Shown here: in pieces, positions 1 through 8,132 of the stretch | How positions within the stretch are numbered: position 1 is the stretch's first letter | How the letters are laid out: each line of letters starts with the position of its first letter | NCBI RefSeq assembly: GCF_003696315.1 | Contig: NZ_RFFN01000002.1 | Coordinates: 842,313-906,312 of the forward strand | Source of the DNA: Pseudomonas songnenensis | Lineage (GTDB): Bacteria > Pseudomonadota > Gammaproteobacteria > Pseudomonadales > Pseudomonadaceae | Length of the DNA stretch: 64,000 nt | Direction of reading: 5' to 3' | Notes under the pieces: model-generated | Database searches by the model: none | What the model was told of the DNA's origin: nothing | The model's input: the letters and a program-made list of their open reading frames with translations, nothing else | Program-made: the position numbers and the translations under genes

Positions 1-32
1 GCCTTTCCCCAGCAAGCCAAGCGGAGCCATAC

Positions 33-3000
33 ATGGCGTTCTTTTCAGCGGCCAGCAAGGCCGACTTTCAGCAGCAATTGCAGACAGCGTTAGCGCAACA
101 CGTAGACACCAAAATCCTGCCGCAACTGAATCTGTTCGCCGAACAGTTCTTCGGTATCGTCGCATTGCCGGAACTTACCGAGCGGCGCATGAGTGACCTG
201 GTTGGTTCGACGCTGGCCAGCTGGCGCCTGCTCGAGCGCTTCGATCCCGCCACGCCCGAAGTGCAGGTGTTCAACCCGGATTTCGAGAAGCATGGCTGGC
301 AGTCGACCCACAGCGTGGTCGAGGTGCTGCACCCTGACATGCCGTTTCTGGTCGACTCGGTACGGATGGAGCTGACGCGCCGCGGCTACAGCATCCACAC
401 CCTGCAGACCAGCGTGCTGCAGGTTCGCCGCGCCGCCGACGGCAGCTTGCTCGAACTTCTGCCCAAGGACCAACGCGCTGTCGATAGTCACGCTGAATCG
501 CTGATCTTCGTCGAAATCGACCGTTGCGCCAGCCCGTCTGCGTTGCGCGAACTGGAGCAATCTTTGCTGGGCGTACTCGCTGATGTGCGCCAGGTGGTAG
601 GCGATTTTGCCGCCATGAAGGGCAAGGCGGTCGAGCTTCAAGGGCGGTTGGAACGGGTCAACCTGGGTATCGATGGCGATGAGCTGGACGAGATCCGCGA
701 TTTCATGCGCTGGTTGGCTGACGATCATTTCACCTTCCTGGGTTATGAAGAGTTCTCCGTGCAGGAGCAGGCGGACGGCGGGCGGATCGTCTATGACGAA
801 GGCTCGCTGCTGGGGTTGTCGCGCACCATGCGCACCGGGCTTTCCGAGGAGGAGCAGTCACTGACCGCGCAATCGGTGAGCTATCTGCGTGAACCGTTGC
901 TGCTGTCGTTTGCCAAGGCGGCGATGCCCAGCCGGGTGCATCGTCCGGCGTATCCGGACTTCGTCTCGGTGCGTGAATTCGATGACCAGGGGCGGGTGGT
1001 TCGCGAATGCCGCTTCCTCGGCCTGTTCACCTCGTCGGTCTATACCCAGAGCGTGCGGCGCATTCCGTTCATTCGCCGCAAGGTCGAGACGGTTGTACAG
1101 CGCGCCAATTTCGGCAGCTCCGCCCACCTGGCCAAGGAGCTGGTGCAGGTGCTCGAGGTGCTGCCGCGTGATGAGCTGTTCCAGGCCCCGATCGACGAGC
1201 TGTTCGAGAATGCCATCGCCATCGTGCAGATCCAGGAGCGCAACCGACTGCGCCTGTTCCTGCGTTTCGATCCCTACCGGCGTTTCTGCTACTGCCTGGT
1301 CTACGTACCGCGTGACAGTTACTCGACCGAAACGCGGCTCAAGATCCAGCAGGTTCTGCAAGAGCGGCTCGAGGCAAGCGATTGCGAGTTTTCCACCTAC
1401 TTCTCCGAGTCCGTGCTGACACGGGTGCAGTTCATCCTGCGCCTGGACCCCAGCAGAGCGGTACAGGTCGATCCGGTCCGTCTGGAACAGGAGGTGCTGC
1501 AGGCCTGTCGCACCTGGCAGGACGACTATCAGAGTCTGGTGGTCGAGCGCTTCGGTGAAGCCAAGGGCACCCATCTGCTCAGCGAATTTCCCAAGGGCTT
1601 TCCGGCCGGCTACCGCGAACGTTTTTCGCCGCAATCGGCCACCGTCGACATGCAGCATGTGCTCGAGCTGAGTGAAGAACGACCGCTGGTGATGAGTTTC
1701 TACCAGCCGATCACGGCAGAAGAAAATCGCCTGCACTGCAAGCTTTATCACCTGAACACGCCGCTGCCGCTGTCGGACATTCTGCCGATCATGGAAAACC
1801 TCGGGCTGCGCGTGCTCGGCGAGTTTCCCTTCCGGCTGCGCGACCGCAACGGCCGTGAATGCTGGATCCATGATTTCGCCTTCACCTATGCAGAAGGGCT
1901 GGAAATCGATCTGCTGGAGATCAACGAGGCGCTGCAGGATGCGTTCATCCATATCTATGGCGGCGTTGCCGAGAACGATGCCTTCAACCGGCTGGTGCTT
2001 ACCGCTGGGCTGGCCTGGCGAGAAGTGGCGCTGCTGCGTGCCTATGCGCGCTACCTCAAGCAGATCCGCATGGGCTTCGATCTCGGCTATATCGCCAGCG
2101 CGCTGCTCAACCACACGGATATCGCCCGCGAGCTGGTGCGGCTGTTCAAGATGCGTTTCTACCTCGCGCGCAAGCTGGGTGACGAGGATCTGGCGGACAA
2201 GCAACAGCGGTTGGAACAGGCGATCATCAGCGCGCTGGATGACGTCGCAGTGCTCAATGAGGACCGGATTCTGCGGCGCTATCTGGCCTTGATCCAGGCG
2301 ACCCTGCGGACCAACTTCTACCAGCCGGACGCCAATGGTCGGCCCAAACCGTATTTCAGCTTCAAGCTCGATCCGCGCTCGATCCCCGAAATGCCGCGAC
2401 CGGCGCCGATGTTCGAAATCTTCGTCTACTCGCCGCGGGTCGAAGGCGTGCATCTGCGTGGTGGCAAGGTGGCACGGGGTGGGCTGCGCTGGTCCGATCG
2501 TGAGGAGGACTACCGCACTGAAGTGCTTGGCCTGGTCAAGGCGCAGCAGGTGAAGAACGCAGTGATCGTTCCTGGCGGCGCGAAAGGCGGTTTCGTGCCG
2601 CGTCGTCTGCCTACCAGCGGCACGCGGGATGATATTCAGGCCGAAGCGATTGCCTGCTATCGGATATTCATCAGTGGCTTGTTGGATATCACCGATAACC
2701 TGCGCGAAGGCCAGGTCGCTCCACCGGCCAACGTGCTGCGCTATGACGGTGACGATCCCTACCTGGTGGTCGCTGCGGACAAGGGCACCGCGAGCTTTTC
2801 GGATATCGCCAACGGCATTGCGGCTGAATACGACTTCTGGCTCGGTGATGCCTTTGCCTCAGGCGGGTCGGCGGGCTACGACCACAAGAAGATGGGTATT
2901 ACCGCGCGCGGCGCCTGGGTCTCCGTGCAGCGCCATTTCCGCGAGCGTGGGATCAATGTGCAGACCGACGTGATCAGCGTCATCGGTATCGGCGACATGG

Positions 3001-4883
3001 CCGGCGATGTGTTCGGCAACGGTTTGCTGATGTCGGAAACCCTGCAACTGGTGGCTGCGTTCAATCATCTGCATATCTTCATCGACCCCAACCCCGACCC
3101 TGCGCGCAGCTTCATCGAGCGCAAGCGCCTGTTCGATCTGCCGCGCTCGTCGTGGACCGATTACGACGCCTCGCTGATCTCGGAGGGCGGTGGCATCTTC
3201 CCGCGCTCGGCAAAACGGGTGCAGATCACGCCACAGATGAAAGAGCGCTTCGCCATCGAGGCGGATCAGCTGACGCCTGCCGAGCTGATTCACGCGCTGC
3301 TCAAGGCGCCGGTGGACCTGTTGTGGAACGGCGGTATCGGTACCTATGTGAAGAGCAGTGGTGAAAGCCATGCCGAAGTCGGCGACAAGGCCAACGATGC
3401 GGTGCGGGTCAATGGTGCCGATCTGCGCGCCAAGGTGGTGGGCGAGGGCGGCAATCTCGGCATGACCCAGCTGGGGCGCGTCGAGTACGCGCTGCATGGT
3501 GGCTCGAGCAATACCGACTTCATCGACAACGCCGGCGGCGTGGATTGCTCGGATCATGAAGTGAATATCAAGATCCTGCTCAACGAGGTGGTCAGTGCCG
3601 GTGACATGACGGCCAAGCAGCGCAACCAGCTGTTGTTCGAAATGACCGATGCAGTTGCCGAGCTGGTGCTGCATAACAACTACAAGCAGACCCAGGCGCT
3701 TTCGCAGGCGCAACACCGCTCACGCGAACGGGCCGCCGAGTACGTTCGGTTGATCAACGCGCTGGAGGCAACGGGGCAGCTCGATCGTGCACTCGAGTTT
3801 CTGCCCACCGACGAGGCGCTTGCCGAGCGCGCCAGCATCGGCAAGGGGCTGACTCGCCCGGAGCTTTCTGTACTGATCTCCTATAGCAAGATCGAGCTCA
3901 AGAAAGCGCTGCTGGACTCCCGCGTGCCGGACGATGATTACCTCGCTCGGGAGATGGACAGCGCATTCCCGCAACAGCTCGCCGAACATTTCCGCGCCGC
4001 GATGCTGCAGCACCGCCTCAAGCGGGAGATCGTCGCCACGCAGATCGCCAACGATCTGGTCAACAACATGGGCATAACCTTCGTTCAGCGGCTGAACGAG
4101 GCAACCGGCATGAGCGCCGCGAACGTTGCCGGCGCCTACGTGATCGTGCGCGATATCTTCCACCTGCCGCACTGGTTCCGGCAGATCGAGGCGCTTGATC
4201 ACAAGGTGCCTGCCGAGTTGCAACTGAGCCTGATGGATGAGTTGATGCGCCTGGGGCGGCGTGCCACACGCTGGTTCCTGCGCAATCGTCGCAGCGAGCT
4301 GGACGCGGCGCGTGACGTCGCTCACTTCGGTCCGCGCGTCGCCGCCCTTGGGTTGAAACTCGACGAGCTGCTGCAGGGCTCGACCCGCGACCATTGGCAG
4401 GAACGCTATCGGCGCTACACCGAAGCCGGAGTGCCCGAGCTGCTTGCTCGCATGGTGGCCGGGACTAACCATCTGTACACGCTGCTGCCGATCCTCGAAG
4501 CAGCCGACGAGACCGGTCAGGTTCCGGCGCAGGTTGCCGCGGCGTACTTTGCCGTCGGCGGGGCGCTGGAGCTACCGTGGTATCTGCATCAGTTGACCAA
4601 TATGCCAGTAGGCAACGACTGGCAGGCGCTGGCCCGGGAAGGCTTCCGTGATGACCTGGATTCACAGCAGCGCAGCATCACGGTTTCGGTGTTGCAGATG
4701 GAGAATGGCTCAGAGTCGATCAGTGAGCGAGTCGATGCCTGGCTCGCGCAACGGCCGGCGCCACTGGCACGGTGGCGCTCGATGTTGGCGGAGCTGCGTA
4801 ATGCGAGCGGCAACGACTACGCCATATACGCCGTCGCCAGTCGAGAGCTGCAAGGCCTGGCGCAATCGGCACGGCACGGCTGA
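33..4883 (+). CDS. gdhB: NAD-dependent glutamate dehydrogenase, large class
   Basis: Oxidative deamination of glutamate to 2-oxoglutarate and ammonia with NAD+, a cytosolic catabolic enzyme feeding the TCA cycle. At 1616 residues it has the size of the large bacterial (L_180 type) enzymes, not the 450-residue biosynthetic GDH. The long N-terminal part (about 1-700) is the ACT-like regulatory region of this class. The catalytic core starts near residue 800 and shows the glycine-rich lysine motif PGGAKGGFV around residues 843-853, followed by GSAGYDHKKMG and IGIGDMAGDVFGNG. A GGAG sits six bases before the ATG at 33. The gene stands alone, and a strong hairpin follows at 4941. Recognition is by family features and length. 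Confidence 0.95.
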   Translation: MAFFSAASKADFQQQLQTALAQHVDTKILPQLNLFAEQFFGIVALPELTERRMSDLVGSTLASWRLLERFDPATPEVQVFNPDFEKHGWQSTHSVVEVLHPDMPFLVDSVRMELTRRGYSIHTLQTSVLQVRRAADGSLLELLPKDQRAVDSHAESLIFVEIDRCASPSALRELEQSLLGVLADVRQVVGDFAAMKGKAVELQGRLERVNLGIDGDELDEIRDFMRWLADDHFTFLGYEEFSVQEQADGGRIVYDEGSLLGLSRTMRTGLSEEEQSLTAQSVSYLREPLLLSFAKAAMPSRVHRPAYPDFVSVREFDDQGRVVRECRFLGLFTSSVYTQSVRRIPFIRRKVETVVQRANFGSSAHLAKELVQVLEVLPRDELFQAPIDELFENAIAIVQIQERNRLRLFLRFDPYRRFCYCLVYVPRDSYSTETRLKIQQVLQERLEASDCEFSTYFSESVLTRVQFILRLDPSRAVQVDPVRLEQEVLQACRTWQDDYQSLVVERFGEAKGTHLLSEFPKGFPAGYRERFSPQSATVDMQHVLELSEERPLVMSFYQPITAEENRLHCKLYHLNTPLPLSDILPIMENLGLRVLGEFPFRLRDRNGRECWIHDFAFTYAEGLEIDLLEINEALQDAFIHIYGGVAENDAFNRLVLTAGLAWREVALLRAYARYLKQIRMGFDLGYIASALLNHTDIARELVRLFKMRFYLARKLGDEDLADKQQRLEQAIISALDDVAVLNEDRILRRYLALIQATLRTNFYQPDANGRPKPYFSFKLDPRSIPEMPRPAPMFEIFVYSPRVEGVHLRGGKVARGGLRWSDREEDYRTEVLGLVKAQQVKNAVIVPGGAKGGFVPRRLPTSGTRDDIQAEAIACYRIFISGLLDITDNLREGQVAPPANVLRYDGDDPYLVVAADKGTASFSDIANGIAAEYDFWLGDAFASGGSAGYDHKKMGITARGAWVSVQRHFRERGINVQTDVISVIGIGDMAGDVFGNGLLMSETLQLVAAFNHLHIFIDPNPDPARSFIERKRLFDLPRSSWTDYDASLISEGGGIFPRSAKRVQITPQMKERFAIEADQLTPAELIHALLKAPVDLLWNGGIGTYVKSSGESHAEVGDKANDAVRVNGADLRAKVVGEGGNLGMTQLGRVEYALHGGSSNTDFIDNAGGVDCSDHEVNIKILLNEVVSAGDMTAKQRNQLLFEMTDAVAELVLHNNYKQTQALSQAQHRSRERAAEYVRLINALEATGQLDRALEFLPTDEALAERASIGKGLTRPELSVLISYSKIELKKALLDSRVPDDDYLAREMDSAFPQQLAEHFRAAMLQHRLKREIVATQIANDLVNNMGITFVQRLNEATGMSAANVAGAYVIVRDIFHLPHWFRQIEALDHKVPAELQLSLMDELMRLGRRATRWFLRNRRSELDAARDVAHFGPRVAALGLKLDELLQGSTRDHWQERYRRYTEAGVPELLARMVAGTNHLYTLLPILEAADETGQVPAQVAAAYFAVGGALELPWYLHQLTNMPVGNDWQALAREGFRDDLDSQQRSITVSVLQMENGSESISERVDAWLAQRPAPLARWRSMLAELRNASGNDYAIYAVASRELQGLAQSARHG

Positions 4884-4940
4884 GGTTAGCTGGCTGTCTG
4901 GGGGCTCCCGCTCCCGGACGGCTAGCCCATGATCCGAAGC

Positions 4941-4977
4941 AAAACAGCGCACCGCCTCCAGGGCCGTGCGCTGTTTT
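4941..4977. terminator. Bidirectional intrinsic terminator
   Basis: A perfect 12-bp inverted repeat (AAAACAGCGCAC / GTGCGCTGTTTT) with a 13-base loop. It has A-rich and T-rich flanks, so it can end gdhB on the plus strand and the unknown gene at 5025 on the minus strand. Confidence 0.85.
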
Positions 4978-5024
4978 CATTTTCAGGTTCGGGTTTGCGA
5001 GCGAAGACCGCGGTGGGCGCTGCT

Positions 5025-5939
5025 TCAGTCTTGCGCGGGTACACCCACCTTGAAGCGGGTGATCTGCGGCAGGTCACGCAGGTAGCGGATGAGGTCTGGC
5101 GCGCCAGCTGCCTTCAGGCCTTCGCCGATGGCGTTGGCGGTCGGGTCGCGCTTTTCGAGCAACAAGAGTTCCGAATTGCTGGTGTCACGTAGTAGGGTCA
5201 AGCGGGCGTAGGGCACCTGGCTATCGAGAAGCAGGGCCATGAACTCACGGTCGCTCCAGGCCTGGGCTGGCATGGTCACGGCGTGATAATCGGCGTCCAG
5301 CGCATGAACGCCGGAGCGATCCAGGCGGTAGTCGGTTACGTCCGCGGTCAGCATCACTTCCAGGCCGCGCAAGCGGGCATAGGCCACGGCGCAGGCGAAT
5401 GCTTCGAGGTGGTACTCACCTGCCCAGTAAAGCCGCTCGCCGAGCCAGCTGGCCTGGCGCACTTCTATCGGAGCCCCTTCGTCGAATCCGGGTAGGGCGC
5501 TGCTCAGCGCGCGAAGAAAATCCTTGTAGCTGATGATCCGCACCTGCCTGCAGGCGGGGGTCGTGGCGAAGGCCTCGAAGGTTGGGTAGCTCGGGCCGCT
5601 TTTGCGTTGTCCACCAAAGCCGTCGATCTGGCGCAGGTCGAGCCGGGACCGGGTGCAATCCTTGCTGATCAGCCGAGCAAGCGCAGCGTGTGCGCGCGCC
5701 TTGTCTTCCTGGACCGGACCGGAAAGTGCGCCCCGAGGAAGCTCGAGTAGACGCTGCAGGCAGGGGCCGTCATTCCAGTAGATGCTGGGCTCGGGTTCGG
5801 GTAAACGGGAGAAGGGCAGTTGCAAGCTGCTGGCGCGTGCCTGAACGGGAAGCGAAGCCTTCGAGCGCAGCCCGAGGCGTTGCGCAAGTCTGGCGATTTG
5901 AGATGTCAGTAAAGGCATGGGCTCGGGCAGGCTCATCAT
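5025..5939 (-). CDS. Uncharacterised protein, about 300 residues
   Basis: I do not recognise the family. The reading frame codes for a soluble protein with no signal peptide or membrane segment. Its codon use matches the neighbours and it is not overlapped by any convincing gene, which supports a real gene. Recognisable stretches include a basic N-terminus (ARLAQRLGLRSK), a central IDGFGG and a conserved-looking GERLYWAGEYHLEAFACAVA helix near the middle. I placed the start at the ATG pair near 5939. An in-frame start at 6011 adds 24 residues but has no visible SD, and another ATG lies seven residues inside. It is convergent with gdhB and shares its terminator. Confidence 0.6.
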   Translation of the reverse strand: MMSLPEPMPLLTSQIARLAQRLGLRSKASLPVQARASSLQLPFSRLPEPEPSIYWNDGPCLQRLLELPRGALSGPVQEDKARAHAALARLISKDCTRSRLDLRQIDGFGGQRKSGPSYPTFEAFATTPACRQVRIISYKDFLRALSSALPGFDEGAPIEVRQASWLGERLYWAGEYHLEAFACAVAYARLRGLEVMLTADVTDYRLDRSGVHALDADYHAVTMPAQAWSDREFMALLLDSQVPYARLTLLRDTSNSELLLLEKRDPTANAIGEGLKAAGAPDLIRYLRDLPQITRFKVGVPAQD

Positions 5940-6103
5940 GATGCTTGAGCTCTCAGGGCTACGGCCGAAGTGTGGCAGACCTGTGACGATTGCGCACGGG
6001 CTTTGCACCATTGATGCTTATGCCTGTAGCCAGGCAACCAGCCCTGGCCAATCCTCGCCTGTTGATGTGGCAATATCGCTGAATAGATCATTGAGGAGCC
6101 TCC

Positions 6104-6325
6104 ATGCCATATCTGGTGCTGGATATCGCGCTATCCGCCGAACGAATGAAAGCGGTATATCAGGGCCATGCGAATCGAGTCCTGATCCGAAGCCGCGACG
6201 GCACGCGCGTCAGCCTGCCTGCGCATCATCTGCGCCCGTTTCTGACCCACGAAGGTGTATATGGTTCCTTTGAGCTGGAATTCGCTGAACAGGGACATCT
6301 GCTGTGCTTGCGGCGCTTGAGATAA
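6104..6325 (+). CDS. DUF2835 family protein
   Basis: A 73-residue protein with the look of the small DUF2835 family: an N-terminal LVLDIALSAERM, a middle RDGTRVSLPAHHLRPF and a C-terminal FELEF...GHLLCLRRL, suggesting a small beta-rich fold. The function is unknown. A clear GAGGAG lies seven bases before the ATG. It is a monocistronic gene between the divergent unknown gene and pyrD. It has no signal peptide or membrane segment. Confidence 0.8.
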   Translation: MPYLVLDIALSAERMKAVYQGHANRVLIRSRDGTRVSLPAHHLRPFLTHEGVYGSFELEFAEQGHLLCLRRLR

Positions 6326-6435
6326 CACCGTCGGCGCAGGTGCTCAGGCGGCTTCTTTCGTAGCTGGGGCCAGCGCTGTCCCCGCCTTGGGCTGCTATAC
6401 TCCGCGTCCACATTTACCGAGACTTTAGGCTGCGT

Positions 6436-7467
6436 ATGTATAACCTGGCCCGCCAGCTGTTGTTCAAGTTATCTCCGGAAACTTCCCATGAACTTTCCCT
6501 CGAGCTGATTGGCGCCGGTGGCCGTCTCGGGCTCAATGCGATGTTGAGCAAATCTCCGGCCAGTCTGCCTGTGCGGGTAATGGGGCTGGATTTTCCGAAC
6601 CCAGTAGGTTTGGCAGCCGGGCTCGACAAGAATGGCGAGGCCATTCGCGGCATGTCGCAGTTGGGCTTCGGTTTCATCGAGGTGGGAACCGTGACGCCGC
6701 GCCCGCAACCGGGCAACCCGAAACCCAGGATATTCCGCCTGCCCGAGGCCGAGGCGATCATCAATCGCATGGGTTTCAATAACCATGGTGTAGATGCGCT
6801 GCTGGCGCGGGTTGAGGCCGCCAGATTCAAAGGCGTGCTCGGTATCAACATCGGCAAGAACTTCGATACTCCCGTGGAACGAGCCGATGAGGATTATCTG
6901 CTCTGTCTGGATAAGGTCTATCACCACGCCAGCTATGTCACGGTGAACGTCAGTTCGCCAAATACGCCGGGCCTGCGCAGCCTGCAGTTTGGCGATTCGC
7001 TCAAGAAGCTGCTCGACGCGCTGCGCCTGCGCCGCGAGGATCTTGAGATCATGCATGGCAAGCGTGTGCCGCTGGCCATCAAGATCGCTCCGGACATGAC
7101 CGACGAGGAAACTGCATTGGTAGGCGAGGCGGTTTTTCAGGCGGGGATGGATGCGATCATCGCCACCAACACTACGCTCGGTCGTGAAGGGGTTGCCGGC
7201 CTGGCATATGCCGATGAAGCCGGCGGCTTGTCGGGTGCACCCGTACGGGAAAAAAGCACTCACACGGTCAGAGTGCTGGCGCAGACACTCGGCGGGCGGC
7301 TACCGATCATTGCGGTAGGCGGGATTACCGAGGGTCGTCATGCGGCAGAGAAAATCGAGGCGGGTGCCAGCCTGGTTCAGCTGTATTCGGGCTTTATCTA
7401 CAAGGGACCGGCATTGATCCGCGAGGCGGTTGACGCGATCGCGGCGTTGCGTTCACAAGCGCGCTGA
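6436..7467 (+). CDS. pyrD: Dihydroorotate dehydrogenase (quinone), class 2
   Basis: Fourth step of de novo pyrimidine synthesis: oxidises dihydroorotate to orotate and passes electrons through FMN to membrane quinone. The 343 residues match class 2 length. The N-terminal amphipathic helices (1-35, [18 protein letters not shown]) are the membrane/quinone segment. FMN-site motifs are [11 protein letters not shown] (58-68), NRMGFNNHG (110-118) and [11 protein letters not shown] (171-181), whose serine is the class 2 catalytic base, then ATNTT and AVGGI near the C-terminus. A TATACT at 6396-6401 could be a -10 element, though no good -35 is visible. It is followed by a hairpin and is convergent with rmf. 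Confidence 0.97.
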   Translation: MYNLARQLLFKLSPETSHELSLELIGAGGRLGLNAMLSKSPASLPVRVMGLDFPNPVGLAAGLDKNGEAIRGMSQLGFGFIEVGTVTPRPQPGNPKPRIFRLPEAEAIINRMGFNNHGVDALLARVEAARFKGVLGINIGKNFDTPVERADEDYLLCLDKVYHHASYVTVNVSSPNTPGLRSLQFGDSLKKLLDALRLRREDLEIMHGKRVPLAIKIAPDMTDEETALVGEAVFQAGMDAIIATNTTLGREGVAGLAYADEAGGLSGAPVREKSTHTVRVLAQTLGGRLPIIAVGGITEGRHAAEKIEAGASLVQLYSGFIYKGPALIREAVDAIAALRSQAR

Positions 7468-7478
7468 TGATGCCGGAA

Positions 7479-7503
7479 GGGGCTCCGGTTGGAGCCCCTG
7501 GGC
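7479..7503 (+). terminator. Terminator-like hairpin after pyrD
   Basis: GGGGCTCC and GGAGCCCC flank a GGTT loop (7479-7498), 12 bases after the pyrD stop. The T-tract is poor (TGGGCTTTCT), so it may be weak or may act in both directions with rmf. Confidence 0.6.
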
Positions 7504-7559
7504 TTTCTAGCCCGCCGCCCGGATAGGGCGTGCTGTATCAAGTCGGATGGATCGGTGAA

Positions 7560-7775
7560 TCAGCCGACCGCGTGAAGTTCGTTGAGTCTATGCAGACCGG
7601 CCGTGCCGGTCAGACCATCCCAGTTGTCGCCGCGACCCTCCCGCCAGCCGTTTATCCAGGCTTGGCGAACATTGGGATGCGAAAAAGGACAGAGGTCGCG
7701 AGATTTGCCATGTATGCCATGTTGATAACCGCGCAGAAATGCTCGTTCCATCGGATCACGCTTGAGTCTTCTCAT
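7560..7775 (-). CDS. rmf: Ribosome modulation factor
   Basis: A small basic protein that dimerises 70S ribosomes into inactive 100S particles in stationary phase. The 71 residues carry the RMF signature: KRDPMERAFLRGYQHGIHGKSRDLCP, then RQAWINGWREGRGDNWDG. The protein is slightly longer at the C-terminus than the E. coli form, as in other pseudomonads. A GAGG lies about ten bases before the ATG (7773-7775). It is convergent with pyrD and divergent from rlmL, the standard pseudomonad arrangement. In this group it is expected to respond to the stringent response and stationary phase, but no such site was identified here. Confidence 0.95.
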   Translation of the reverse strand: MRRLKRDPMERAFLRGYQHGIHGKSRDLCPFSHPNVRQAWINGWREGRGDNWDGLTGTAGLHRLNELHAVG

Positions 7776-8132
7776 TGGGTATTGCCCTCAGTGGTTGACT
7801 GGTGTTCCTGTGGCCTCATGGCGAGACCTGGCAGGTAGACTGCCTATGAAGCGCGCTGCCGGCGTGGCGCACTTCGCCGACACCATTGCGATGCCGGCCT
7901 GAGTTGAGTTCTAACCCAATGCTGAAGGCGCTGGAATGATCGTTTTGTCATAAGTAGGTAACGAATCTATGGTTCTGCCCATAAGCCCGGATTCCGGGGT
8001 AATCGAAGCGTTGGAATGGAGCTGCTCCGCAGGGCTATCGACATCATTTTCGTTACAGATTTTTCTTTTCTCTGCTGGGCCTGTTCCGACGAAAGGGTCG
8101 AAACGGTCTGAAGCACCTTTTGTGGAAACACC
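7776..8132. other. Divergent intergenic region rmf/rlmL
   Basis: These 357 bases between the starts of rmf and rlmL contain no convincing gene. The only signal I can support is a promoter-like pair pointing at rlmL (listed separately). The long minus-strand frame across it is antisense to rlmL and not credible. Confidence 0.6.
7945..7973 (+). promoter_or_regulatory. Candidate sigma-70 promoter for rlmL
   Basis: TTGTCA (7945-7950) and TATGGT (7968-7973) are separated by exactly 17 bases. It would give a leader of about 150 bases before rlmL. Confidence 0.45.

Noticed and set aside
858..2453. Long minus-strand open frame (531 codons) inside gdhB
   Set aside because: Antisense shadow of a GC-rich gene: composition is biased, no motif, no SD, and gdhB covers it fully.
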